DNA from: Streptomyces sp. NBC_01476
GTDB lineage: Bacteria > Actinomycetota > Actinomycetes > Streptomycetales > Streptomycetaceae
Assembly (NCBI RefSeq): GCF_036227265.1
Contig: NZ_CP109446.1
Span: 3,171,001-3,235,000, forward strand
Length of the DNA: 64,000 bases
Reading direction: 5' to 3'
This document shows positions 15,941 through 24,573 of the stretch, in pieces. The notes under the pieces are model-generated. The model was not told the DNA's origin. It did not search any database and saw only the letters and a list, made by a program, of their open reading frames with translations. The stretch's first letter is position 1; each line of letters opens with the position of its first letter. The position numbers were made by a program, and so were the translations under genes.

Positions 15941-17233
15941 ATGGCGACGAGCGCGGACAGCGGCCGCTCGGGCTCCAGCCCCTTGGGCGAGGACGAACGG
16001 GCCGAACTGGCCGCCTTGCGCCGCCGCCTCGGCGCACGTCGCCGCTGGCGGGCATTCGTCTCCGCACTGCTGATCACACTGGCCGCGATCCTGGCGCCGC
16101 TCAGCGCGGTCTCCGTCTGGATCGCGGATGTCATGGGCGACACCGATCGCTACGTGTCGACGGTCGCCCCGCTCGCGTCCCAGCCCGACGTCCAGACTGC
16201 GGTGACCGACCTCATCACCAACGCTGTCGTGTCGAAGGTCGACCTCGACTCCCTGCTCTCCACCGTCGCCCCGAAGGACCGGCCGGAAGTCGAAGCGGCG
16301 CTCGGCGGGCTCAGCGGTCCGATCAACGGCGGTCTCAGGAACTTCGTCCACGGCACGGTCGCGTCCTTCGTGTCGAGCGACGCCTTCGCCACTATCTGGA
16401 CGCAGCTCAACCGCCAGGCCCACACAGCTTTCAAAGGGGCACTCACGGGGGAGGGCGATCAAGCCGTGCAGCTACGGGGTGATGCGGTCGTCCTGAACCT
16501 GACGCCGGTCGTCGAGCAGGTCAAGCGGCAACTGGTGGACCGCGGTCTGACCATCGCATCGCGCATCCCACCGGTGCGGGCCGACTTCACCCTGGTGAGG
16601 TCGGAGGATGTGCGGAAGGCCAGGACGTGGTTCCGGGTACTGCAGCTGGCCGGGAACTGGCTGCCTGCGGTCACGCTGCTGCTCGCCGCGGCTGGCGTGC
16701 TGCTCGCCGGCCGCCGGCGGCGGGCGCTGGTGGCGGCGGCGTTGGGCATCGCGGCGGGTGTCGTCCTGCTGGGGATCGCGCTCTCGCTCTTCCGCGTCGT
16801 ATATCTCGATCATCTGCCCGGGAACGCCAACGAACGGGCGGCAGGCGCGATCTATGACCAGATCGTCCGCTTTCTCTGGGCGAGCGTGCGGATGCTGATC
16901 GTCCTGGGGGTTGTCGTCGCCCTGGGCACGTGGCTGAGCGGACCGGGCCGCCGGGCGCGGCGGGTCAGGGGCGGATGGGAGTCGGTGATCGCGGCGGTGC
17001 GGGAGGCGTGCGGTGTCACCTCGACGGGACCGGTCGGCCCGTGGGTGCACCGCCGGCGCCGTGTGCTGCAGTGGGTGGTCGTGCTGGCGGCGGTCGTCGC
17101 ACTGCTGCTGTGGTCTTATCCGACCGGTTGGGTCATCTTCTGGACCGCGGTGATCGTGGTGGCCGCACTGGCTGTCATCGAGTTCCTGGACGACAGGTCA
17201 CCGCCACGCGCCGCACGGGTGACACCGCCGTAG
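15941..17233 (+). CDS. Conserved actinobacterial integral membrane protein
   Basis: 430 residues. A charged N-terminus with a coiled-coil-like ERAELAALRRRLGARRRWRA segment leads into the first membrane helix (about residues 43-65). A 150-residue extracytoplasmic region follows (MGDTDRYVSTVAPLASQPDVQTAVTDLITN onward), a pattern seen in a large family of uncharacterised streptomycete membrane proteins. Then come four further helices (about 230-250, 256-280, 306-326 and 371-410), ending in a short Arg/Pro tail. GAGGGAG upstream supports ATG 15941. I do not know its function. Confidence 0.75.
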   Translation: MATSADSGRSGSSPLGEDERAELAALRRRLGARRRWRAFVSALLITLAAILAPLSAVSVWIADVMGDTDRYVSTVAPLASQPDVQTAVTDLITNAVVSKVDLDSLLSTVAPKDRPEVEAALGGLSGPINGGLRNFVHGTVASFVSSDAFATIWTQLNRQAHTAFKGALTGEGDQAVQLRGDAVVLNLTPVVEQVKRQLVDRGLTIASRIPPVRADFTLVRSEDVRKARTWFRVLQLAGNWLPAVTLLLAAAGVLLAGRRRRALVAAALGIAAGVVLLGIALSLFRVVYLDHLPGNANERAAGAIYDQIVRFLWASVRMLIVLGVVVALGTWLSGPGRRARRVRGGWESVIAAVREACGVTSTGPVGPWVHRRRRVLQWVVVLAAVVALLLWSYPTGWVIFWTAVIVVAALAVIEFLDDRSPPRAARVTPP

Positions 17234-17327
17234 TCACCCGCCGCGCACATCATCCGACCGCGCACGTCACTCTTTCGAAGACGCGAACCGCGACCGGCGC
17301 GCACGCGTCGCCGCGGCGCCGGTCAGT

Positions 17328-17942
17328 TCACCCTTCCGCGGCAAGAGCCGCGAGTTGCTGGGCGAAGGGGACGACGGTCTCCTCGTCGGCCGGCCGGCGA
17401 CCGGCGGGGCGCGCCTCGATGAGGCCCGCCAGTTCCGCCGCCGCCCGGTCGATCCGGTCGTCCAGCGCACCGTCGCCGCCCGTGCCCCAGTCCTCGGAGG
17501 CGGCGTAGACGGCGGTCGGTATGACGATCGACCGCAGGTAGGCGAAGAGCGGTCGCATGGCGTGTTCCAGTACCAGCGAGTGCCGGGCCGAGCCGCCGGT
17601 CGCGGCGATCAGCACCGGGATGCCGGCCAGGGCGTCCTTGTCGATGACGTCGAAGAACGACTTGAACAGCCCGCTGTAGGAGCCGGTGAAGACCGGGCTG
17701 ACGGCGATGAGGGCGTCAGCGCCGGTCACCGCCTCGATCGCGTCGCGCAGCCGCGGGGCAGGGAAGCCGGTGACCATGTTCTGCGCGATGTCGCTCGCCA
17801 GTTCGCGCAGCTCGATCACCCGCACGTCCACCTGCGACGTCTGTGCGTGCCGCTGGGTGGCTTCGGCCAGCCGGTCGCCCAGCAGCCGGGTCGAGGAGGG
17901 GAGGCTGAGCCCGGCGGTGACCACTACGAGGTTCTTCGTCAT
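17328..17942 (-). CDS. NADPH-dependent FMN reductase, CE1759 type
   Basis: 204 residues of flavodoxin-like fold. The N-terminal VVVTAGLSLPSSTRLLGDRL holds the FMN-phosphate loop, PVFTGSYSGLFKSFFDVID the isoalloxazine-binding region of the SsuE/MsuE family, and LIAATGGSARHS the third loop. It would supply reduced FMN to the flavin-dependent monooxygenase encoded immediately upstream, with which it shares a 4-base ATGA overlap, so the two are translationally coupled. This pairing is the known CE1758/CE1759 arrangement. Confidence 0.88.
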   Translation of the reverse strand: MTKNLVVVTAGLSLPSSTRLLGDRLAEATQRHAQTSQVDVRVIELRELASDIAQNMVTGFPAPRLRDAIEAVTGADALIAVSPVFTGSYSGLFKSFFDVIDKDALAGIPVLIAATGGSARHSLVLEHAMRPLFAYLRSIVIPTAVYAASEDWGTGGDGALDDRIDRAAAELAGLIEARPAGRRPADEETVVPFAQQLAALAAEG

Positions 17943-19045
17943 GCCTGTACCTCCTGCGGTTCGGCGGCCTCCGCGTCGCGGCGGGCGACGAGGGCCTGGT
18001 GGGTGGGTCCTTCGGGGACGTCGGCGGGACGGTCCTTGGCGAACTCGGCGCGCAGCACCGGTAGGACCTCCTCACCGAGGATGTCGAGCTGCTCCAGGAC
18101 AGTCTTCAGCGGCAGGCCCGCGTGGTCCATCAGGAAGAGCTGGCGCTGGTAGTCGCCGAAGCTCTCGCGGAAAGTCAGCGTCTTGTCGATGACCTCCTGC
18201 GGGGAGCCGACGGTCAGCGGTGTCTGGTCGGTGAAGTCCTCCAGCGACGGTCCGTGTCCGTAGACGGGCGCGTTGTCGAAGTAGGGGCGAAACTCGCGGA
18301 CCGCGTCCTGGGAGTTCTTGCGCATGAAGACCTGTCCGCCGAGGCCGACAATGGCCTGTTCGGGGGTGCCGTGCCCGTAGTGGGCGTAACGCTCGCGGTA
18401 CAGGCTGATCAGGCGCTTGAAGTGGTCCTTGGGCCAGAAGATGTTGTTGGCGAAGAAGCCGTCACCGTAGTACGCGGCCTGCTCGGCGATCTCCGGGCTG
18501 CGGATGGAGCCGTGCCAGACGAACGGCGGCACTCCGTCGAGGGGGCGCGGGGTCGAGGTGAAGGACTGCAGCGGGGTACGGAACTTCCCCGCCCAGTTCA
18601 CCGCTTCCTCGCGCCACAGCTTGTGCAGCAGCGCGTAGTTCTCGACGGCCAGCGGGATGCCCTGCCGGATGTCCTTGCCGAACCACGGGTAGACCGGGCC
18701 AGTGTTGCCCCGTCCCATCATCAGATCAACGCGTCCGCCGGCCAGGTGCTGCAGCATCGCGAAGTCCTCGGCGATCTTCACCGGGTCGTTCGTGGTGATG
18801 AGGGTGGTCGACGTGGAGAGGATCAGATGATCGGTGCGCGCGGCGATGTAGCCAAGCATCGTCGTAGGAGACGACGGTACGAAAGGCGGATTGTGGTGCT
18901 CGCCGGTCGCGAAGACGTCCAGACCGACCTCTTCGGCCTTGAGAGCGATGGCGACCATCGCCTTGATCCGCTCATGCTCGCTCGGCGTCCGACCGTTGGT
19001 CGGGTCAGTGGTGACGTCGCCGACTGTGAAGATCCCGAACTGCAT
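17939..19045 (-). CDS. LLM class flavin-dependent oxidoreductase, CE1758 type
   Basis: 368 residues, luciferase-like TIM-barrel monooxygenase that uses reduced FMN and O2. Family segments: MQFGIFTVGDVTTDP at the start, GLDVFATGEHHNPPF, RVDLMMGRGNTGPVYPWFG and VGLGGQVFMRKNSQ. The ATG at 19045 follows a GGTGGGAG ribosome-binding sequence; another ATG 18 bases upstream lacks one. The reductase gene follows with overlapping stop and start. The substrate is unknown. A TTGAC-TG-TTCAA dyad in its promoter links it to the MarR operator family in this window. Confidence 0.87.
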   Translation of the reverse strand: MQFGIFTVGDVTTDPTNGRTPSEHERIKAMVAIALKAEEVGLDVFATGEHHNPPFVPSSPTTMLGYIAARTDHLILSTSTTLITTNDPVKIAEDFAMLQHLAGGRVDLMMGRGNTGPVYPWFGKDIRQGIPLAVENYALLHKLWREEAVNWAGKFRTPLQSFTSTPRPLDGVPPFVWHGSIRSPEIAEQAAYYGDGFFANNIFWPKDHFKRLISLYRERYAHYGHGTPEQAIVGLGGQVFMRKNSQDAVREFRPYFDNAPVYGHGPSLEDFTDQTPLTVGSPQEVIDKTLTFRESFGDYQRQLFLMDHAGLPLKTVLEQLDILGEEVLPVLRAEFAKDRPADVPEGPTHQALVARRDAEAAEPQEVQA

Positions 19046-19064
19046 TTTCTCCCACCGTCCCATT

Positions 19065-19082
19065 TGGTTGACTGTTCAACCA
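19065..19082. promoter_or_regulatory. Operator-like dyad before the flavin monooxygenase operon
   Basis: TGGTTGA (19065-19071) and TCAACCA (19076-19082) are perfect inverted repeats around CTGT. Read as the MarR-type core it is TTGAC-TG-TTCAA, one base away from the TTGAA-N2-TTCAA boxes found before marR and the dioxygenase gene. It lies 20 bases upstream of the monooxygenase start, overlapping the probable promoter. Confidence 0.6.
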
Positions 19083-19350
19083 CTCGAACATTCCGCCCCC
19101 GGGAGCTATTCCCCGGCCCCGGTCCGCCCGGCCGCCGAGCCCGGCCGGCCCCCAGCCGCCCGGGCGCCGCCCCCGACGCCCGGTCGGATCGCCATACCGC
19201 CGGATGATCATGGCGGAAGCCACCCGAACAGGTGACACAAGGGGTCAGCGATGCCACCTCGGGCGTACTCGGCGGACCGCGTCCTTCCCCAGGCAGCGGC
19301 CGAGGGCCGACGGCGATCCGGTAGTCTGTCGGTGGTTCACGCACTCCCCC
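19083..19350. other. Upstream region of the tRNA gene, no gene seen
   Basis: GC-rich intergenic DNA between the monooxygenase promoter and the tRNA. It includes Pro/Arg-coding-like C/G runs but no open frame with a ribosome-binding site. The tRNA promoter is expected near its right end. Confidence 0.5.
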
Positions 19351-19423
19351 GCCCCAGTAGCTCAGGGGATAGAGCACGGCTCTCCTAAAGCCGGTGTCGC
19401 AGGTTCGAATCCTGCCTGGGGCA
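19351..19423 (+). tRNA. tRNA-Arg (anticodon CCT)
   Basis: The 73-base cloverleaf is complete: acceptor stem GCCCCAG/CTGGGGC, D arm GCTC-AGGGGATA-GAGC, anticodon stem CGGCT/AGCCG around the loop CTCCTAA (anticodon CCT, reads AGG), variable GTGTC, T arm GCAGG-TTCGAAT-CCTGC, discriminator A. CCA is not encoded. AGG is a rare Arg codon in such GC-rich genomes. tRNA genes often serve as integration sites, but I see no repeated 3' end or integrase nearby. Confidence 0.95.
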
Positions 19424-19447
19424 CGTGCCAGACCAGCACATACACGA

Positions 19448-19490
19448 CGAACGGCCAGGTCAGGGGTGATATCCCTCGCCTGGCCGTTCG
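19448..19490 (+). terminator. Terminator after the tRNA gene
   Basis: CGAACGGCCAGG (19448-19459) pairs perfectly with CCTGGCCGTTCG (19479-19490); an inner AGGG/CCCT stem is nested between them. It begins 24 bases after the mature tRNA end. Confidence 0.75.
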
Positions 19491-19833
19491 CGTTCCGGCA
19501 CCCCGCGCACCCGCCGTCCCCTCCGCGGAAACGGTCACCCCGGAGCGAGGTCGCAGCAGCACCGCCGCCCTTGGGGAAAACTTTGCGAGAGCGCTTTCAT
19601 CCAAGGATCCGCGCGACCAGCGCTTTCCGGCGGCGCCCCCTCGGGCGCCCCGCCCCCAGTGGTCCAGACCTATTGACACCGCAGCGGAGCGTCTGACTTC
19701 ATGGCTGGTGCCCAGCCAGGCCTCCCCGTGGCCCCCAGCCATTCTGACCTGGGCAGATCCGCACCCCCCACCACCTGTCGCACGGCTCCGGCCTCCTCCC
19801 CCCTCGCGGACGAGCGCACCCGCCCCCACTCTT

Positions 19834-19847
19834 TGGGAGCGCTCTCA
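19834..19847. promoter_or_regulatory. CebR-like box before the GH12 endoglucanase gene
   Basis: TGGGAGCGCTCTCA differs by one base from TGGGAGCGCTCCCA, the known operator of CebR, the LacI-type cellobiose-responsive repressor of streptomycete cellulase genes. It is 42 bases upstream of the endoglucanase start. A more degenerate copy with the same AGCGCT core lies at 19587-19600 (CGAGAGCGCTTTCA). The 19424-19889 stretch holds no gene besides these sites and the tRNA terminator. Confidence 0.75.
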
Positions 19848-19889
19848 CCTCCCCCGCAGAGGCAGGCCGCCAACCGAAAGGACTCGGTC

Positions 19890-21107
19890 ATGACGCGACG
19901 ACCGAAGCGGACCCGGATCGCGGCGGTGATCGCCGGCGCCTGCGCCGCCCTCGCCTCCCTCACCCTCGGCCTCACCCCGCAGGCCACCGCCGCCGTCCCC
20001 CATGACACCCCCGCCGCCACCGCCGCTGTCACCAACTGCCAGGGCCAGGGCACGATCAGCCTGGCCGGCGGCGAGTACACGCTGCAGAACAACGAATGGA
20101 ACTCCACCGCCACCCAGTGCGTGACCGCCACCACCGGCACCGCCTGGACGGTGAGCACGGCGAACTTCAACGTCACCGGCGGCGCCCCCGCCACCTATCC
20201 CTCGATCTACAAGGGCTGTCACTGGGGCGCCTGCACCACCGGCAGCAACCTGCCGATCCAGGTGAGCCGGCTGGCGAGCGCGACGTCCTCCTGGTCGACC
20301 GTGCAGCCGGCCGCCGGAGCGTACGACGTGGCCTACGACCTGTGGACCGACTCGGCGGCCACCACCGGCGGCCAGCCCGACGACAGCGAGATCATGATCT
20401 GGCTGAACAGCCGCGGCTCGGTCGCCCCCTTCGGCTCCAAGACGGCGACCGCGGCCATCAGCGGCCACACCTGGGACGTCTACACGGGCCGTCAGACGTC
20501 ATGGAACATCGTCTCGTACGTCCTCCAGGGCGGCGCCACGTCGATCACCGGTCTCGACGTCAAGGCGATGATCGACGACTCCGTCCGGCGCGGCACCACG
20601 GGGCCGAACGCGTACCTGATCGACGCGGAGGCCGGCTTCGAGATCTGGCAGGGCGGCCAGGGGCTCGGCGCGAACTCCTTCTCCTTCAGCGCCACCCAGG
20701 GCGCCGGAGGCGGCACCGGGGGCAGCACCGGGCCGATCACCGGCTACGGCGGCAAGTGCGTCGACGTCAAGGCGGCGAGCCCGGCCAACGGCACCGCCGT
20801 ACAGCTCTACGACTGCAACGGCACCGCCGCCCAGCAGTGGACGGTCGGCGGCGACGGTACGGTCCGCGCGCTCGGGAAGTGCCTCGACATCACGGCGGCC
20901 GGTACGACGAACGGCACACCGGTCCAGTTGTACGACTGCAACGGCACCGGCGCCCAGCAGTGGAGCCCCGCTGCGGGCGGCTCGCTCCGCAACCCGGCCT
21001 CAGGGCGCTGCCTGGACGCCACCGGCAACAGTTCCGCCAACGGCACCCGGCTGCAGATCTGGGACTGCACGGCGGGCGCCAACCAGGCCTGGACGCTGCC
21101 CGGCTGA
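19890..21107 (+). CDS. Secreted GH12 endo-beta-1,4-glucanase with ricin-type lectin (CBM13) domain
   Basis: 405 residues. A signal peptide (MTRRPKR, hydrophobic core, PQATAA about residue 35) directs export. Residues 48-272 are a glycoside hydrolase family 12 domain; Glu167 in DDSEIMIWLNSRG is the predicted nucleophile and Glu251 in AGFEIWQGG the acid/base. A Gly/Thr linker follows and residues 285-405 form a three-lobed ricin B-type domain with repeated GKCVDVKAA, LYDCNGT and QQW motifs that bind sugars. It hydrolyses cellulose or xyloglucan outside the cell. GAAAGGA at 19876-19882 supports ATG 19890, and a CebR-like box controls it. The GH3 enzyme downstream would finish the degradation. 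Confidence 0.9.
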   Translation: MTRRPKRTRIAAVIAGACAALASLTLGLTPQATAAVPHDTPAATAAVTNCQGQGTISLAGGEYTLQNNEWNSTATQCVTATTGTAWTVSTANFNVTGGAPATYPSIYKGCHWGACTTGSNLPIQVSRLASATSSWSTVQPAAGAYDVAYDLWTDSAATTGGQPDDSEIMIWLNSRGSVAPFGSKTATAAISGHTWDVYTGRQTSWNIVSYVLQGGATSITGLDVKAMIDDSVRRGTTGPNAYLIDAEAGFEIWQGGQGLGANSFSFSATQGAGGGTGGSTGPITGYGGKCVDVKAASPANGTAVQLYDCNGTAAQQWTVGGDGTVRALGKCLDITAAGTTNGTPVQLYDCNGTGAQQWSPAAGGSLRNPASGRCLDATGNSSANGTRLQIWDCTAGANQAWTLPG

Positions 21108-21262
21108 GCCGCGGTCAGCGCGCCGCCCGCGAGGCCGGCGCCGCCCGTCAGGGACCTGCCAGGGCCCCGCCAGGCCCGAAGAGACCGTCAGAGCCAGTCA
21201 GAGCCCGTCAGAGCCCATCCGCGCCGGCGAGCCGTCCGGCGCGGCAGATGCTTGGAGGCATC

Positions 21263-24200
21263 GTGCGCACGTTCCGAATACCGGCGAGACGCCGGACGTC
21301 CTGTCTGGTGACCTTGGCGCTGGTCGCGGCCGGGGGTGGCGTGCTGGGCGCGGTGGCTCCCGGCGCGACCGCGACAGCAGCACCCCAGGCGCAGGCCCAG
21401 GCCATCACCGCCTGCCCGTGGGTGCACTCCACCGCACCGATCCCGCAGCGGGTCAGCCAGTTGCTGGCGAAGATGACGACCGCTCAGAAGGTGTCGCTGG
21501 CCACCGGAGCCGGCGGTTCGAGCTACGTCGGCTTCACTCCGGCGATCGGGTCGCTGTGCATCCCGGCGATGAACCTGGAGGACGGACCGGCCGGAGTAGC
21601 CGATGGTATGACCGGTGTCACCCAGTTGCCCGCGCCGGTCGCGGTCACCGCGACCTGGGACACGACGGCCGAGCAGCAATACGGTCAGATCATCGGCGCG
21701 GAAGAGGGCGCCAAGGGCACCACCGTCGACCTGGGGCCGACCATCAACATCACGCGCGACCCGCGCTGGGGCCGCGCTTTCGAGTCGATGGGCGAGGACC
21801 CGTACCTCAATGGCCAACTGGGTGCCGCCAACATCCGCGGGGTGCAGTCGACCGGGGTGATGGCGCAGGTCAAGCACCTCGCGGTCTACAACCAGGAGAC
21901 CAACCGCAACACCCCGTCCGACAATGCGGTCATCAGCAACAAAGCTATGCAGGAGATCTACCTGCCCGCCTTCCAGGACTCGGTGCAGCAGGGCGCGGCC
22001 TCATCCGTGATGTGTTCCTACAGCACGATCAACGGAACATACGCCTGTCAGAACCCCTACCTGCTCACTACGGTGCTGCGCCAGCAGTTCGGCTTCAACG
22101 GCTTCGTGACCTCCGACTGGGGTGCCACCCACGCCGGCGCGGCCTCCGCGAACGCCGGCCTGAACCAGGACATGCCGGGGAACGACGGCTTCTACGGCAG
22201 CGCCCTGCAGACCGTGGTCGCCAATGGCTCGGTCAGCCAGGCCACCCTCAACTCCCTGACCTCGGGCATCCTCACCGAGATGTTCGCCTTCGGGCTGTTC
22301 GACAAGGCGCCCACCGGTTCGCCGGCCCAGCCCGCGACCAGCACCGCCAACCAGGCCGCGGCGACGCGTCTCGCCCAAGAGGGCACGGTCCTGCTGAAGA
22401 ACAACGGCAACGTCCTGCCGCTGGCCTCCTCCACCCGGTCCATCGCGGTCATCGGCGCGGACGCCTCCACCTCCCCGCAGACCGCCGGCGGCGGCAGCGC
22501 GGCCGTCAACTCCAGCGGCACCATCACCCCTCTGCAGGGCATCACCGCACGCGCCGGCAGCGGCATCACCGTGAGTTACAACAACGGTTCCTCCACCGCT
22601 TCCGCCGCCTCGCTCGCCGCCTCCTCCAGCGTCGCGGTGGTCTTCGTCAGCGACTTCGAATCCGAGGGCAGCGATCTGGGCGGCATCGACCTGCCGGCCG
22701 CGGAGAACTCCCTCATCTCCGCCGTCGCGGCGGCCAACCCCAACACGGTCGTGGTGCTCAACACCGGTTCCGCGGTGACGATGCCCTGGCTGGGTTCGGT
22801 CAAGGGCGTACTGGAGGGCTGGTACGCGGGCCAGGGCGACGGCACCGCGATCGCCTCGCTGCTCTTCGGCGACACCAATCCGTCCGGCCACCTGCCGGTG
22901 ACGTTCCCGGCCTCGCTCTCCCAGGTGCCCGCGCACACCGCGGCCCAGTGGCCGGGCACCGGCGGCACCGTGCAGTACTCCGAGGGCGTGGACGTCGGCT
23001 ACCGCTACTACGACGCCAACCACCTCACCCCGCTCTTCCCCTTCGGCTTCGGCCTGTCGTACACCTCGTTCTCCTTCAGTGACCTGCACGTCGGTACGCT
23101 GCCGGCCGGCGGCGCGGCCACTGTGACGGCGACCGTGACCAACACCGGCTCCCGGGCGGGCGCGGACGTCGCCCAGCTGTACGTGACCCAGCCGGCCGCG
23201 TCCGGTGAGCCGCCGAAGCAGCTCCAGGGGTTCGCCCGGGTCGACCTCCAGCCCGGCGCCAGCCAGACCGTCACCTTTCCCCTGACGCAGCGCAATCTGC
23301 AGTACTACAACGCCACGTCCAACGCGTGGGCCACCAGCACCGGCAGTTACGGCATCTCGGTCGGCGACTCGGGCGCGAACCTGCCGCTGACCGGGACCCT
23401 CTCGGTGACCTCGGCGCAGCTCGGCCGGCCGCTGACCGTGACCGGTCCCGGGGCGCAGGAAGGCATGACCGGCGCGCCGGTGTCCGTCCAGCTGGCGGCG
23501 CAGGACACCACCATTGGTCAGACGCCGGCGTTCACCGCGACCGGGCTGCCGGCCGGTACGTCGATCTCGGCTTCCGGTCTGATCAGCGGATCTCCGACGA
23601 CGGCGGGCACCAGCACAGTGACCGTCACCGCCCATGACGCGGCCGGGGCCCTCGCCGAGACAACGTTCCTGTGGACGGTCACGCCCAACACCACGGCCGT
23701 GGCCAATCCGCTGGTCGGCGTCGGCGGCCTCTGCCTCGACCTGGCGAGCGACAACAACGCCGACGGTTCCAAGGTGGACATCTACACCTGCAACGGAACC
23801 AACGGGCAGCAGTGGACCGAGATGTCGGACGGCACGGTGCAGGTGGCGGGCAAGTGCCTGGACGTGAAGGCGGCCGGCACCGCGAACGGCACCCTGGTGG
23901 ACCTCTACTCCTGCAACGGCAGCAGCGCCCAGGTCTGGCAGCACCAGGCCAACGGCTCCCTGCTGAACCCCGCCTCCGGCAAGTGCCTGGACGACCCGAG
24001 CGCGTCCACGGCGCTGGGCACCCAGGTGCAGATCTACGACTGCAACGGCAGTACGGCCCAGTCGTGGGTGGCCCCGGCGGGTTCGACCGGCGGTTCCGGA
24101 TCAGGTCCTGGTTCCGCGGGCCAGGTGACCGGCTACGCGGGGCTGTGCCTCGATGTCGCCGGCGCCGGCACCGCCGACAAGACCAAGGTGGACGTCTACA

Positions 24201-24490
24201 CCTGCAACGGCACCGCCGCCCAGCAGTGGACGGTCTCCGGCCAGGCGCTCCAGGCACTCGGCAAGTGCCTGGACGTCAACGCCGCGGGCACCGCCAACGG
24301 CACCCTCGTCGACCTCTACACCTGCAACGGAACCGGCGCCCAGGTCTGGCAGCACCAGGCCAACGGCTCCCTGCTGAACCCCGCCTCCGGCAAGTGCCTG
24401 GACGACACGGGGATGTCCACCACCCCCGGCACGCAGGTGCAGATCTGGTCCTGCACCGGCGCCGCCAACCAGTCATGGGTCCTTCCCTGA
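21263..24490 (+). CDS. Secreted GH3 beta-glucosidase with Ig-like and two ricin-type lectin domains
   Basis: 1,075 residues from GTG 21263, preceded by GGAGG; an ATG at 21248 lacks a ribosome-binding site. After a signal peptide come the GH3 N-domain (residues 50-340; nucleophile Asp285 in GFVTSDWGATH), the GH3 C-domain (about 370-600), a fibronectin-III-like domain (about 630-710), a putative Ig domain of the GLPAGTSIS/ISGSPT type (about 740-805), and two ricin B-type CBM13 domains (about 812-940 and 954-1075) separated by a Gly/Ser linker. It releases glucose from cello-oligosaccharides at the cell surface or in the medium. The two lectin domains share identical DNA, showing recent duplication. 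It follows the GH12 gene by 155 bases, with short GTCAGAGCC repeats between them. Confidence 0.88.
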   Translation: MRTFRIPARRRTSCLVTLALVAAGGGVLGAVAPGATATAAPQAQAQAITACPWVHSTAPIPQRVSQLLAKMTTAQKVSLATGAGGSSYVGFTPAIGSLCIPAMNLEDGPAGVADGMTGVTQLPAPVAVTATWDTTAEQQYGQIIGAEEGAKGTTVDLGPTINITRDPRWGRAFESMGEDPYLNGQLGAANIRGVQSTGVMAQVKHLAVYNQETNRNTPSDNAVISNKAMQEIYLPAFQDSVQQGAASSVMCSYSTINGTYACQNPYLLTTVLRQQFGFNGFVTSDWGATHAGAASANAGLNQDMPGNDGFYGSALQTVVANGSVSQATLNSLTSGILTEMFAFGLFDKAPTGSPAQPATSTANQAAATRLAQEGTVLLKNNGNVLPLASSTRSIAVIGADASTSPQTAGGGSAAVNSSGTITPLQGITARAGSGITVSYNNGSSTASAASLAASSSVAVVFVSDFESEGSDLGGIDLPAAENSLISAVAAANPNTVVVLNTGSAVTMPWLGSVKGVLEGWYAGQGDGTAIASLLFGDTNPSGHLPVTFPASLSQVPAHTAAQWPGTGGTVQYSEGVDVGYRYYDANHLTPLFPFGFGLSYTSFSFSDLHVGTLPAGGAATVTATVTNTGSRAGADVAQLYVTQPAASGEPPKQLQGFARVDLQPGASQTVTFPLTQRNLQYYNATSNAWATSTGSYGISVGDSGANLPLTGTLSVTSAQLGRPLTVTGPGAQEGMTGAPVSVQLAAQDTTIGQTPAFTATGLPAGTSISASGLISGSPTTAGTSTVTVTAHDAAGALAETTFLWTVTPNTTAVANPLVGVGGLCLDLASDNNADGSKVDIYTCNGTNGQQWTEMSDGTVQVAGKCLDVKAAGTANGTLVDLYSCNGSSAQVWQHQANGSLLNPASGKCLDDPSASTALGTQVQIYDCNGSTAQSWVAPAGSTGGSGSGPGSAGQVTGYAGLCLDVAGAGTADKTKVDVYTCNGTAAQQWTVSGQALQALGKCLDVNAAGTANGTLVDLYTCNGTGAQVWQHQANGSLLNPASGKCLDDTGMSTTPGTQVQIWSCTGAANQSWVLP
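23925..23995 (+). repeat. 71-base exact direct repeat, copy 1 (lectin domain 1)
   Basis: Positions 23925-23995 and 24336-24406 are identical over 71 bases, offset by 411 bases or exactly 137 codons. They encode AQVWQHQANGSLLNP and GKCLDD of the ricin-type domains. Confidence 0.85.
24336..24406 (+). repeat. 71-base exact direct repeat, copy 2 (lectin domain 2)
   Basis: Second copy of the repeat at 23925-23995, in the same frame of the GH3 gene. Identity at synonymous positions as well as protein level indicates a recent duplication or gene conversion between the two domains. Confidence 0.85.
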
Positions 24491-24541
24491 CCCGGACGGA
24501 ACCGTCCTGACCGGACCGCCACAGGGCCCCGGCAGGTATCC

Positions 24542-24573
24542 GGTCCGCGCGCGTCCCAGAACGCGCGCGGACC
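24542..24573 (+). terminator. Terminator after the GH3 gene
   Basis: GGTCCGCGCGCGT (24542-24554) pairs perfectly with ACGCGCGCGGACC (24561-24573) over 13 bases with a six-base loop. The rest of the 24491-24847 interval holds no gene that I can support. Confidence 0.8.

Noticed and set aside
19351..19423. tRNA-Arg as an integration site (attB) of a mobile element
   Set aside because: No repeated copy of the tRNA 3' end, no integrase and no foreign composition seen downstream.
19362..19829. Minus-strand frame covering the tRNA gene and its downstream region
   Set aside because: Its C-terminus is the reverse-strand translation of the tRNA, a known annotation artefact; composition is Gly/Arg-rich.
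22001..23944. Minus-strand frame of about 650 codons opposite the GH3 gene
   Set aside because: Antisense of a well-supported enzyme; Arg/Gly/Val-rich low-quality protein.
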